29,747 nucleotides of DNA from Stigonema ocellatum SAG 48.90 = DSM 106950 (GCA_016903675.1 JADQBA010000112.1:1-29747); one strand, 5' to 3'. Positions 13,172-19,592 are shown, counted from the stretch's first letter. Notes: a model not told the origin generated them from the sequence alone. Made by a program: numbers and translations.

Positions 13172-13537
13172 CTAATGACAAGATGTTGTTGTGGTGCTAT
13201 AGATGTGATTGACACTACCACCGTAGCTACCAGTGTGAGTGCTTTGGTGGGTGTAACTTCTCCCATTACACTGAGAATACTGAGAATACTGAGAGTACTG
13301 AGGGTATCTCAAACTCCGCAGGAGGATGCGATTGCGCACCCTGGAAGTGGGTACAATAAGACCAGAAGTCCCGCTAACTGGAGTGTTAGAGTTAATCTTG
13401 ACATTCCCATCCTCATCAACTCTTACTCGGGAACTGGGACTTTGAATATCAACGTCGTTACCTGCACTAGCAATTCCTGCTGGTAATGTAATTAGCAAAG
13501 AGATAACTAGTAATAAAATCGATTGTCTGGCAGGCAT
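13172..13537 (-). CDS. Small secreted protein with YSQ repeats, unknown function
   Basis: The 121-residue precursor has a clear signal peptide (MPARQSILLLVISLLITLPA, cleavage near ASA-G). A first half resembles a beta-strand segment (DVDIQSPSSRVRVDEDGNVK). A short YSQYSQYSQ repeat follows at about 81-89, and the tail is rich in Ser, Thr, His and Tyr, ending in Cys. It is immediately upstream of the gene at 13154 on the same strand. The start ATG at 13537 has a purine-rich GAGAGGAA stretch about 7-14 bp upstream. Tyr/Gln-rich low-complexity sequence fits an extracellular structural protein, but this is inference from composition only. Confidence 0.65.
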   Translation of the reverse strand: MPARQSILLLVISLLITLPAGIASAGNDVDIQSPSSRVRVDEDGNVKINSNTPVSGTSGLIVPTSRVRNRILLRSLRYPQYSQYSQYSQCNGRSYTHQSTHTGSYGGSVNHIYSTTTTSCH

Positions 13538-13801
13538 GGCTTCATTCCTCTCTTCGTAGAAAATGACCGATTTTTATTTTGCAAGTTTAGGAAATCGGTA
13601 AAACCTCACTCAACTCCTCACCTTTGGCACACCACGGCACTGCTAACAGACACATTCAATTTTCTGTAATCTGATGAGCAATCTGGCGCTGCTTATTTTA
13701 AAATGGTTTAGCAGATTCCACAAATTCAGCAACGCTCAATAGCTCGATTAGCCGAAAGATTCATGCATCTTGGGATCTAAACTCATCAAAGGTTGGTTCA
13801 A

Positions 13802-13838
13802 GGTAGAACCTAACACCCACGGCAGCACCATTTTGGCT
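13802..13838 (-). pseudogene. Relic of a Q/N-rich repeat unit
   Basis: Read on the - strand, 13838-13822 is AGCCAAAATGGTGCTGC. This is identical over 17 nt to the gene at 14314-14691 (plus positions 14387-14403), where it encodes the SQNGAA motif. GGTTCTACC follows in both (13810-13802 here), with the spacing expanded by a few bases. Frames here are broken by stops. It lies in the 335-bp gap 13538-13872, which otherwise holds no gene. It suggests a decayed further copy of the secreted paralogue family. Confidence 0.5.
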
Positions 13839-13872
13839 TACAGACTTGTTTACAGGAACTCAAGAGTCTTTA

Positions 13873-14190
13873 TTAGTAACGCCTCGAGCTATTTTGATGC
13901 TGCATATTTACCTGATTAGCATTTTGGTCAACACGGCTACCATCAATAGCAACTCCATTTTGGTTGATCAGCTGATTCGACCTTTGCGATCCGGAACCAT
14001 GGTAGATATAACCCGCTCGATTTTGATACTGGATGCTTCTCTGGTTAGCTCGTTGATTCACTTGACTACCATAACCGATAGCAGTAGCGCTTTGATTAAG
14101 CTCTTGTTGACTGCTAGACTCAGCAAAAGCAGCCGTTGGCATTACAATCAGAGCCGCAGCTAATAGACCAAAGGTGTAAGTTCTTTTCAT
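13873..14190 (-). CDS. Secreted Q/N-rich repeat protein, divergent paralogue 4
   Basis: The 105-residue precursor has a signal peptide (MKRTYTFGLLAAALIVMPTA, cleavage AFA-E at about 23). The mature chain is two imperfect repeats: residues 29-57 (ELNQSATAIGYGSQVNQRAN and on) and 72-100 (QLINQNGVAIDGSRVDQNAN and on). They are joined by an aromatic/Gly linker (RAGYIYHGSGSQ). The regular spacing of Q, N, G and hydrophobic residues recalls curlin-type repeats and beta-solenoids. It is the most divergent of four tandem paralogues, sharing signal-peptide style, the QNG-A motif and the AGGTCTA leader before the ATG. No enzymatic residues are apparent. Confidence 0.75.
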   Translation of the reverse strand: MKRTYTFGLLAAALIVMPTAAFAESSSQQELNQSATAIGYGSQVNQRANQRSIQYQNRAGYIYHGSGSQRSNQLINQNGVAIDGSRVDQNANQVNMQHQNSSRRY

Positions 14191-14245
14191 TATTATTATA
14201 GACCTGATGTTGTTGTGTATAGTTGTGTGTTGTGGAAATCAAGCT

Positions 14246-14277
14246 GGCGTCGCTCAGATCGAAGATGCAGCAACGCC
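14246..14277. repeat. GGCGTCGCT...AGCAACGCC inverted repeat between paralogues
   Basis: GGCGTCGCT (14246-14254) is inverted with one mismatch as AGCAACGCC (14269-14277). A related element with perfect 10-bp arms lies in the next gap (15263-15315). It stands between two paralogous genes, so it may be a small mobile palindrome or a conserved transcript-end hairpin carried along in duplication. Confidence 0.5.
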
Positions 14278-14313
14278 TGATGGCTCGATTAACAGATAAG
14301 ATGACCAGCAACC

Positions 14314-14691
14314 CTAGCGAACACGCGTCCCTTCGGACTGGTTATTCTTAGTGTTGCTAGATTGGGCATTGGTAGAACCGTTATCAGCAGCACCATTTTG
14401 GCTGGTACCCTGAACCGAGTTTTGCCTCTGGGAGCTATGACCGTTGTTAGGGCGGATACCAAGGTGATAAGAAGGAAAATGAGTATGGCTTTTGATTTTG
14501 TTAATTTGTTGCTGGACGTTGGTAGTGTTAGACTCTTGCGCATTAGTACTACCATTAGTAGCGGAGCCATTTTGCTCAGTACTCTGGTGGTTATTTTGAG
14601 ATTGATTAGTGTGAGTACCAGCAAAAGCAGCCGTGGGAGCAATCATCATACCAGCAGCTAACAAACTAAAAGCCAGGGATTTATTCAACAT
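14314..14691 (-). CDS. Secreted Q/N-rich repeat protein, paralogue 3
   Basis: The 125-residue precursor has a signal peptide MLNKSLAFSLLAAGMMIAPT with cleavage at AFA-G (24/25). There are two repeats of about 33 residues. Repeat A, at about 30-62, includes STEQNGSATNGSTNAQESN; repeat B, at about 88-120, includes GTSQNGAADNGSTNAQSSN. They flank a His/Pro/Tyr linker (SHTHFPSYHLGIRP). The start is Met at 14691, with GAGG 9 bp upstream. A longer frame to 14784 reads through a low-complexity TTGTGTG array and is rejected. Its product is very similar to the next two genes upstream, so the genes arose by tandem duplication. The repeat pattern Q-N-G-x-A-x-N-G-S-T-N-A-Q suits a beta-strand stack. Function is unknown. 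Confidence 0.78.
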   Translation of the reverse strand: MLNKSLAFSLLAAGMMIAPTAAFAGTHTNQSQNNHQSTEQNGSATNGSTNAQESNTTNVQQQINKIKSHTHFPSYHLGIRPNNGHSSQRQNSVQGTSQNGAADNGSTNAQSSNTKNNQSEGTRVR

Positions 14692-14711
14692 CTTTTTAGA
14701 CCTCAGTAATA

Positions 14712-14772
14712 AGTTGTGTTGTGTGTTGTGTGTTGTGTGTTGTGTATTATTTGTTGTGTGTTGTTTGTTTTC
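14712..14772. repeat. TTGTGTG tandem heptamer array upstream of paralogue 3
   Basis: At least three perfect and several degenerate TTGTGTG heptamers run through 14712-14772 (GTTGTGTGTTGTGTGTTGTG). They lie just 5' of the gene starting at 14691 on the - strand, where the complement CACACAA would be in the leader or promoter. Shorter traces of the same motif precede the other paralogues, at about 14205-14233, 15238-15250 and 15735-15775. Confidence 0.75.
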
Positions 14773-14836
14773 AATCATGTACAACCAACTACCAACAATT
14801 AACTATCGACAATATTGCAAGAATCAGTAGAGAAGA

Positions 14837-15220
14837 TTAGTATCCGTAACGGTAGGAAGGATTGCGAACACCTGTCCTTTGGGACTGGCGGTTTACAGTG
14901 CTGCTAGATTGAGCATTGGTAGAACCGTTATCAGCCGCGCCACTTTGGCTAGTATCCTGAACCGAGTTTTGATTCTGAGAGCTATGGGTACTCTGAGAAT
15001 AGTAAGGAGCATGAACACGATTTTGGATTTTGCTCACTTGCCGCTGGACGTTGACGCTGTTAGACTCTTGTGCACTTGTACTACCATTGGTAGCTGCACT
15101 ATTTTGCACCGTTCCCTGCACGTTGTTTTGATATTGGCTAGATCCCCCAGCAAATGCTGCTGTGGGAGCAATCATCAAACCAGCAGCCAATAGACCAAAA
15201 GCCAGGGATTTATTCAACAT
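14837..15220 (-). CDS. Secreted Q/N-rich repeat protein, paralogue 2
   Basis: This 127-residue precursor has the family signal peptide (MLNKSLAFGLLAAGLMIAPT, cleavage AFA-G). Repeat A at about 29-61 includes GTVQNSAATNGSTSAQESN. The linker RVHAPYYSQSTHS is rich in aromatic and polar residues. Repeat B at about 82-114 includes DTSQSGAADNGSTNAQSSS, and the basic/aromatic tail ends NPSYRYGY. The leader GAGGTCTAAAAAAATG gives a strong Shine-Dalgarno and is almost identical in its paralogues. Repeats A and B of one protein resemble each other less than repeat A resembles repeat A of its paralogues, so the two-repeat form predates the gene duplication. Confidence 0.78.
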   Translation of the reverse strand: MLNKSLAFGLLAAGLMIAPTAAFAGGSSQYQNNVQGTVQNSAATNGSTSAQESNSVNVQRQVSKIQNRVHAPYYSQSTHSSQNQNSVQDTSQSGAADNGSTNAQSSSTVNRQSQRTGVRNPSYRYGY

Positions 15221-15262
15221 TTTTTTAGACCTCGTTTAGTTGTGTGTGTAGTAGATAGTATT

Positions 15263-15315
15263 GGCGTTGCTTAGTGAGGAAATAGTTGGGCATCAGCTAA
15301 AGATGAAGCAACGCC
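15263..15315. repeat. GGCGTTGCTT...AAGCAACGCC inverted repeat between paralogues
   Basis: Perfect 10-bp arms, GGCGTTGCTT (15263-15272) and AAGCAACGCC (15306-15315), enclose 33 bp. The same core occurs at 14246-14277 and, as single arms, near 13733-13741 and 29693-29701 (GCGTTGCTGAATTT). It could be a short MITE-like family or part of the duplicated unit's 3' region. Confidence 0.55.
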
Positions 15316-15339
15316 TCATTGATCAATCAATTGACAAAA

Positions 15340-15717
15340 TTACCAGTGCCGAACACTCGCACCTTGGGACTGGCGGTTCACAGTGTTGCTAGTTTGGGCA
15401 TTGGTAGAATCGTTATCAGCCGCGCCATTTTGGACGGTATGCTGAACGGAACTTTGTCCCTGGGAAGTATGACCGTTGCCGTGGTAGCCACCATAATAGC
15501 GATGATAACTAGTAGGACGGTTGTGGATTTGGCTAGTTTGCCGCTGAACGTTGATACTGTTGGACTCTTGTGCATTCGTGCTACCATTGGAAGCTGCACC
15601 ATTTTGCTCGGTGGTCTGCACGTTGTTTTGAGATTGGCTGCTGCCTGCAAAAGCCGCTGTGGGAGCAATCATCAAACCAGCAACCAATAGACCAAAAGCC
15701 AAGGATTTATTCAACAT
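15340..15717 (-). CDS. Secreted Q/N-rich repeat protein, paralogue 1
   Basis: The 125-residue precursor begins the array of four. The signal peptide MLNKSLAFGLLVAGLMIAPT is cleaved at AFA-G. Repeat A at about 28-60 includes QTTEQNGAASNGSTNAQESN. The linker TSYHRYYGGYHGNGHTS is rich in Tyr, His and Gly. Repeat B at about 88-118 includes QHTVQNGAADNDSTNAQTSN, and the tail is short. It is preceded by AAGGTCTAAAAAAAATG. The divergent XRE regulator gene begins 382 bp upstream. The composition (Gln, Asn, Ser, Gly; few charges; no Cys) and repeat periodicity resemble functional amyloid subunits, although no known curlin machinery is in the window. Confidence 0.78.
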   Translation of the reverse strand: MLNKSLAFGLLVAGLMIAPTAAFAGSSQSQNNVQTTEQNGAASNGSTNAQESNSINVQRQTSQIHNRPTSYHRYYGGYHGNGHTSQGQSSVQHTVQNGAADNDSTNAQTSNTVNRQSQGASVRHW

Positions 15718-16099
15718 TTTTTTTAGACCTTATAAGTAGTGTGTTGTTGAGGCAAGTGCCCGTTGTGTGTTGTTTCAAGAGAGGCTGAACACCCTAGTTT
15801 TATCAGGTGTTTCTCTGTTGTTTGTCTATAAGGAGCTACAAAATCAAGTCGCATCATTCCGGTTTTCTGCTAAAAGATTGTTGCTCACTGAATGTTTGCG
15901 CTTTTTCATACAGCAGTCCGACTTAAGTAAGATTGCTGTGGATTTCGCTGTTCCCTATACTTAATAGTTTTAACCAAAGCTTTTGGGTGTGTCAAGAGCC
16001 AGGCTAAATTTTTTTGGGTTAAATTTTTTTGGGTTAATTTTTTTGAGCATCAGTTTTTTTGATGTTAGAATCTACGGCTATAGCTAAAACAAAAGTGCC
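15718..16099. other. Divergent intergenic region between paralogue 1 and the XRE gene
   Basis: This 382-bp region has no gene I can support; a 65-codon frame at 15767-15964 has no recognisable features. It contains traces of TTGTGTG near 15760-15775, an AACACC/GGTGTT inverted pair near 15787-15810, and a T-rich tandem repeat at 16005-16048. Promoters for both divergent genes should lie here, but I cannot place them confidently. Confidence 0.5.
16005..16048 (+). repeat. 15-bp T-rich tandem repeat
   Basis: TAAATTTTTTTGGGT occurs at 16005-16019 and 16020-16034, followed by a partial third copy (TAATTTTTTTGAG). A CATCAGTTTTTTTGATG palindrome follows at 16048-16064. The array ends about 50 bp before the XRE gene, so it could influence its promoter. 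Confidence 0.7.
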
Positions 16100-16477
16100 G
16101 TGGATGTGAAACAGAAGGCAAAACCAAGGATCGCTTCTCTGCGCGAACAAGCTGGAATCACGCAGCTTGAGCTATCACGTCTTGTGGGCGTGACAGAAAG
16201 CACTATCCAAAACTGGGAAAGCGGTAGAACTGGAACAGACCAGATTGAAAGAGTCATCAGGTTCTGCAAAGCTCTCAATTGTCAACTAGAAGACTTAATT
16301 GAGTATGTGAGTGAGTCACCTGAAGAACCAACCGCAAAACCCAGTTCTTTGAGCGAGATACAGAGTCTGTTGGGGACTGATGAGCCTTCCCCAACGAACA
16401 TACCCGACCCTAAACCTAACTCTAAACCTGCTCAAAAGCGCCAAGCTAAGAGCAGCACAACAATTCGTAATTCGTAA
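16100..16477 (+). CDS. XRE-family HTH transcriptional regulator
   Basis: This 125-residue DNA-binding protein has an N-terminal Cro/CI-type helix-turn-helix (about 8-68): ASLREQAGITQLELSRLVGV, then TESTIQNWESGRT as the recognition helix, and IRFCKALNCQLEDLIEYV closing the fold. The C-terminal half is a Pro/Ser/Lys-rich linker with a short SEIQSLLGTDEP motif and no sensor domain. The start is GTG 16100 or GTG 16106. The last residues and the stop codon come from the ATTCGTA tandem repeat. It diverges from the secreted paralogue array and converges with the deacetylase gene. It is a plausible regulator of the array, which is inferred from orientation only. Confidence 0.8.
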   Translation: MDVKQKAKPRIASLREQAGITQLELSRLVGVTESTIQNWESGRTGTDQIERVIRFCKALNCQLEDLIEYVSESPEEPTAKPSSLSEIQSLLGTDEPSPTNIPDPKPNSKPAQKRQAKSSTTIRNS

Positions 16478-16528
16478 TTCGTAATTCGTAATTATGATTC
16501 AATTACGAATTAGGAATTACGAATTATG
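16463..16528. repeat. ATTCGTA heptamer array and its inverted copy at a convergent gene junction
   Basis: Four to five ATTCGTA heptamers run from 16465 to about 16492. An inverted series (ATTACGAATTAGGAATTACG) follows to about 16527, making a large hairpin. The stop of the XRE gene (16475-16477) and that of the deacetylase gene (16524-16526, - strand) both lie inside it. It could serve as a bidirectional terminator. Confidence 0.8.
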
Positions 16529-17192
16529 AATTATTCTTGAGGGTATCAACTGTAACAAATTGATAACCTTGTTTTAGGAGTAGGGGAATGAGCATTTGTG
16601 TTGTTTCGGCGACATCTTGTCCGCCGCAAGCTCCGTCATGCAATACAATCAGTGAGCCACCTTTTACCTGCTGTAGAACTCGCCGCACTACGGTAGTAGA
16701 TCCTGGACGCACCCAGTCTTCTGGCACAACACTCCACATCACTGGACGGTATTTCCACTGATGTAATAATTTCAAGGTTGTGGGTGTAAATAAACCATTG
16801 GGAGGTCGGACATCACGTACTTGTTCGGGTGGTAGATGACAAGCATTGTAAATGGCAGCTTGGGTTTTTTCTAGGCTGTGCTTCAGGTCACTTGGGGAAA
16901 GCATGGGAAAATTTCGATGATCGTACCCGTGCAACCCAATCCGGTGTCCGCGATCGCGTACCTCTTTGGCTATTCCAGGGGAGGCGTTGACGCAAGCACC
17001 CAACCAAAAGAAACTGGCTTGAATGTTGTAATGGTCTAAAACTTTTAACAGTTGGGGTGTGTATTGGGGATGGGGACCATCATCAAAGGTAAGTGCGATC
17101 ATTTTTGAATTGCGATCGCCACACCAAAGACAGTCCGGAAAAGTTGGCTGGAGAAGTTGGAATAAAATCGGAAATACGGGATATAGCTGCAT
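16524..17192 (-). CDS. Polysaccharide deacetylase (NodB-type, CE4 family)
   Basis: This 222-residue NodB-homology enzyme removes acyl (typically N-acetyl) groups from a polysaccharide such as peptidoglycan or an exopolysaccharide. CE4 motifs are in order: TFDDGP at 35-40 (catalytic base D37, metal ligand D38), HGYDH at 88-92 (metal ligands H88 and H92), RPPNG at 129-133, the VVPEDW motif near 155-160 and LIVLHDG at 181-187 with H185. All key residues are present. I start at ATG 17192. A longer frame from TTG 17255 only adds a Pro-rich run translated from a G/C-rich tandem repeat. The N-terminus is short and weakly hydrophobic, so export is uncertain. Confidence 0.88.
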   Translation of the reverse strand: MQLYPVFPILFQLLQPTFPDCLWCGDRNSKMIALTFDDGPHPQYTPQLLKVLDHYNIQASFFWLGACVNASPGIAKEVRDRGHRIGLHGYDHRNFPMLSPSDLKHSLEKTQAAIYNACHLPPEQVRDVRPPNGLFTPTTLKLLHQWKYRPVMWSVVPEDWVRPGSTTVVRRVLQQVKGGSLIVLHDGACGGQDVAETTQMLIPLLLKQGYQFVTVDTLKNNS

Positions 17193-17197
17193 TTGAG

Positions 17198-17237
17198 GTA
17201 AGGGAGAGGGGGGGAGGGGGAGAGGGGGGGTAGGGGG
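17198..17237. repeat. G-rich short tandem repeat upstream of the deacetylase
   Basis: A run of AGGGGGGG-like units (17198-17237) lies directly 5' of the deacetylase start. A C-rich counterpart is inside the adjacent RnfD-like gene at 17559-17602. Together they form inverted low-complexity tracts on either side of the divergent promoter region. Confidence 0.75.
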
Positions 17238-17387
17238 GCTAATGACCAAATACAAAATACCTACCTTTGCAAGCCTTGCTCCCCCTCCTCCCTGGTTGTA
17301 ACAAATTCTGTAACAGTGGCACTGTCTTGGCTTTTTCCCGTTTAAATTAGGACAAAAATCTCAGGGGAATCCCTGAAGCGACGGGTA

Positions 17388-18242
17388 ATGCTGTTCCAAG
17401 ATATACGCGATTATCAAATTCTATTTCTTAGCTTGTTTCTGGTCTTGGGCATTGGTACAAGAGACTGGACGCTGCGACCGGAATTGATTGGGGTAGCGAT
17501 CGCCACTTGTCTATCGATGCAATGGCTTTTGTCAACAGTCGTCAGCGGCAAAGCAATTGCCCCCCCTCCCCCCCTCCTCCCCTCCCCCCCTCCCCCCTCT
17601 CTCCGCAGTGCCCTCATCACCTCTTTGGGACTTAGTCTGCTGTTAAGGGCTGAATACTGGACCACCATGGCTATGGCAGCAGCGGTTGCCATAGCCAGCA
17701 AATTTGTCTTCAAAGTTGGCGAAAAGCATTTCTTCAATCCCGCCAATTTTGGCATCATTTCCGCCTTGCTACTCACCCCCGATGCATGGGTTTCGCCTGG
17801 ACAGTGGGGTGAAGACTGGTGGTATGGGCTTTTATTTGCTGGTACTGGCGGCATGATTTTGCACTTGGTTGGTCGCTGGGACACAACAGCCGCTTTTTTG
17901 GGTAGCTACGCCGTCTTAGAGGCGATTCGCAATGTCTGGCTAGGCTGGACCTGGGATGTGTATTGCCATCGGTTGATGAGTGGGTCTTTGCTTTTGTTTG
18001 CCCTATTTATGGTGACTGACCCCCGGTCAATTCCCAATGCTCGAATTGGACGTGTAGTTTGGGCAGTGTGCATCGCCATCTTGACTTTTATTCTACGGAA
18101 TTATTTCTTTGTGTCCACGGCAGTTTTCTGGGCACTGTTTGCCCTTGCCCCATTAACCATTCTGCTAGATGTCCTTTGGTCTGCGCCACGTTTTTCTTGG
18201 ACGAGTTCGTGGTTCTTTTTAAAAACCAACAACCAACAATAA
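17388..18242 (+). CDS. Orphan RnfD/NqrB-like membrane protein
   Basis: The 284-residue polytopic protein is related to subunit D of Rnf or NqrB, flavin-bearing membrane subunits of ion-pumping oxidoreductases. HFFNPANFGIISALLLTPDA (115-134) matches the family's NPAxFG segment, and SGSLLLFALFMVTDPRSIPN (198-217) followed by a GR motif matches the C-terminal half. About eight hydrophobic helices are visible. The flavinylation motif of true RnfD (of the S/G-E-T-S type) is not apparent, so FMN attachment is doubtful. A Pro-rich insert at 59-70 is encoded by a CCCCCCTCC-type repeat (17559-17602). No other Rnf or Nqr gene is present. The stop codon directly abuts the ATG of the DUF2330 gene, so the pair is coexpressed. 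Confidence 0.8.
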   Translation: MLFQDIRDYQILFLSLFLVLGIGTRDWTLRPELIGVAIATCLSMQWLLSTVVSGKAIAPPPPLLPSPPPPSLRSALITSLGLSLLLRAEYWTTMAMAAAVAIASKFVFKVGEKHFFNPANFGIISALLLTPDAWVSPGQWGEDWWYGLLFAGTGGMILHLVGRWDTTAAFLGSYAVLEAIRNVWLGWTWDVYCHRLMSGSLLLFALFMVTDPRSIPNARIGRVVWAVCIAILTFILRNYFFVSTAVFWALFALAPLTILLDVLWSAPRFSWTSSWFFLKTNNQQ

Positions 18243-19592
18243 ATGAAAAACTTAAAATTATTAATCTCATTACTATTGACTTTTGTGGCTTGTCTATGCT
18301 TTGCACCCACAGCTTGGGCATTTTGCGGATTTTATGTTGCTAAAGCTGATACTAAACTTTATAACAAAGCTTCTCAGGTGGTGATTGCACGGAATGGCGA
18401 TCGCACGGTGCTGACAATGGCAAATGATTACCAGGGCAACGTGAAGGATTTTGCCATCGTCGTACCTGTACCGACTGTTTTGCAAAAAGACCAAGTGCAC
18501 GTCAGCGAACCCAAGATTATGGAGCGATTGGATGCTTTTAGCGCCCCGCGATTAGTAGAGTATTTCGACTCCAACCCCTGTGCTGCAACCGACTGGATGG
18601 ACCGACCCGCATCTGCACCCACAGCAAGAAAGGCGGCTTCGGAAGGAATAAGGAGCGATCGCAGTAATGGTGTCACTGTACTTGCCAGTTTCAACGTTGG
18701 CGAATACGACATTGTTATTCTTAGTGCTAGAGAATCTGGTGGGCTGGAAACTTGGCTCAACCGCAATGGTTACAAAATCCCCAGAGGAGCAAAACAGTTA
18801 CTACAGCCTTACATCCGCTCATCAATGAAATTCTTTGTCGCCAAAGTCAACCTAGATAAATTTGCGGAAACTGGCTATCAGTTCCTTCGTCCGTTGCAAA
18901 TTTCTTACCAGTCGCCCAAGTTTATGCTTCCGATTCGTTTGGGCATGATCAACGCCACCACGGAGCAAGATTTGATTGTCTACATTCTATCACCGAAAGG
19001 ACAAGCAGAAATCACCAACTACCGCACAGTCAAAATCCCCTCAAACACAAACATTCCGTTGTTTGTCAAGGATGAATTTGGCGATTTTTACAAGTCTATG
19101 TTCAAAACCACATACACTAAAGAAGATAGAAAAGTTGCCTTTCTGGAATATGCTTGGGACATGAGTACTTGCGACCCTTGCTCTGCCGAACCCCTGACCC
19201 ACGAGGAACTAAAGCTTGCAGGCGTATTTTGGCTAGATGATATGCCTTCAGGGTTTGGTCGCGCCTTGCCCTCAAGTAATGTCTTCATCACCCGTTTGCA
19301 TGTCCGCTACACCCGCGACAAGTTCCCTGAAGACCTGATGTTTCAAGAAACCTCCAACCGTGAATCTTTCCAAGGGCGTTACATTTTGCAACATCCGTTC
19401 ACAGGTTCCGTCAACTGTCAGGCTGGCAGAGAATACAAGCGGTCTTTGCCCTCACGCTTTGAAGGGGAGGCACAAACCCTTGCTCAACTAACCAACTGGA
19501 ATATCCAAGACATTCGCCAGAAAATGAAGCTAGGTGGTCAGGTTAGTACCAATTGGTGGCAAAAGCTTCTGGCGTGGCTTGGACTGGGTTGA
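18243..19592 (+). CDS. DUF2330-domain secreted protein
   Basis: The 449-residue precursor has a signal peptide (about 1-26, cleavage AWA-F) and a mature start FCGFYVAKADTKLYNKASQV, typical of DUF2330. The diagnostic YQGNVKDFAIVVPVP follows at about 60-74. Other conserved-looking elements are LSARESGGLETWLNRNGYKI, the FVAKVNLDKF strand, PIRLGMINATTEQDLIVYIL and a Cys-containing DMSTCDPCSAEPL. It ends in a short hydrophobic helix (WWQKLLAWLGLG) that might hold it to a membrane. It starts on the base after the stop of the RnfD-like gene, so translation is coupled. The function of DUF2330 is not established. Pairing with a membrane redox-like subunit suggests a periplasmic partner. Confidence 0.85.
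   Translation: MKNLKLLISLLLTFVACLCFAPTAWAFCGFYVAKADTKLYNKASQVVIARNGDRTVLTMANDYQGNVKDFAIVVPVPTVLQKDQVHVSEPKIMERLDAFSAPRLVEYFDSNPCAATDWMDRPASAPTARKAASEGIRSDRSNGVTVLASFNVGEYDIVILSARESGGLETWLNRNGYKIPRGAKQLLQPYIRSSMKFFVAKVNLDKFAETGYQFLRPLQISYQSPKFMLPIRLGMINATTEQDLIVYILSPKGQAEITNYRTVKIPSNTNIPLFVKDEFGDFYKSMFKTTYTKEDRKVAFLEYAWDMSTCDPCSAEPLTHEELKLAGVFWLDDMPSGFGRALPSSNVFITRLHVRYTRDKFPEDLMFQETSNRESFQGRYILQHPFTGSVNCQAGREYKRSLPSRFEGEAQTLAQLTNWNIQDIRQKMKLGGQVSTNWWQKLLAWLGLG

Noticed and set aside
14712..14772. CRISPR array
   Set aside because: The units are contiguous heptamers without spacers, and there are no cas genes in the window.
13846..15690. Open frames on the + strand opposite the secreted paralogues
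   Set aside because: They are antisense reading of repeat-rich genes. The - strand frames have signal peptides, Shine-Dalgarno leaders and paralogy.
15767..15964. 65-residue open frame
   Set aside because: No Shine-Dalgarno, signal peptide or recognisable motif, and it lies in a divergent promoter region with low-complexity sequence.
17193..17255. Pro-rich N-terminus of the polysaccharide deacetylase
   Set aside because: It needs a TTG start and is encoded by a tandem repeat. The ATG at 17192 gives a complete enzyme.
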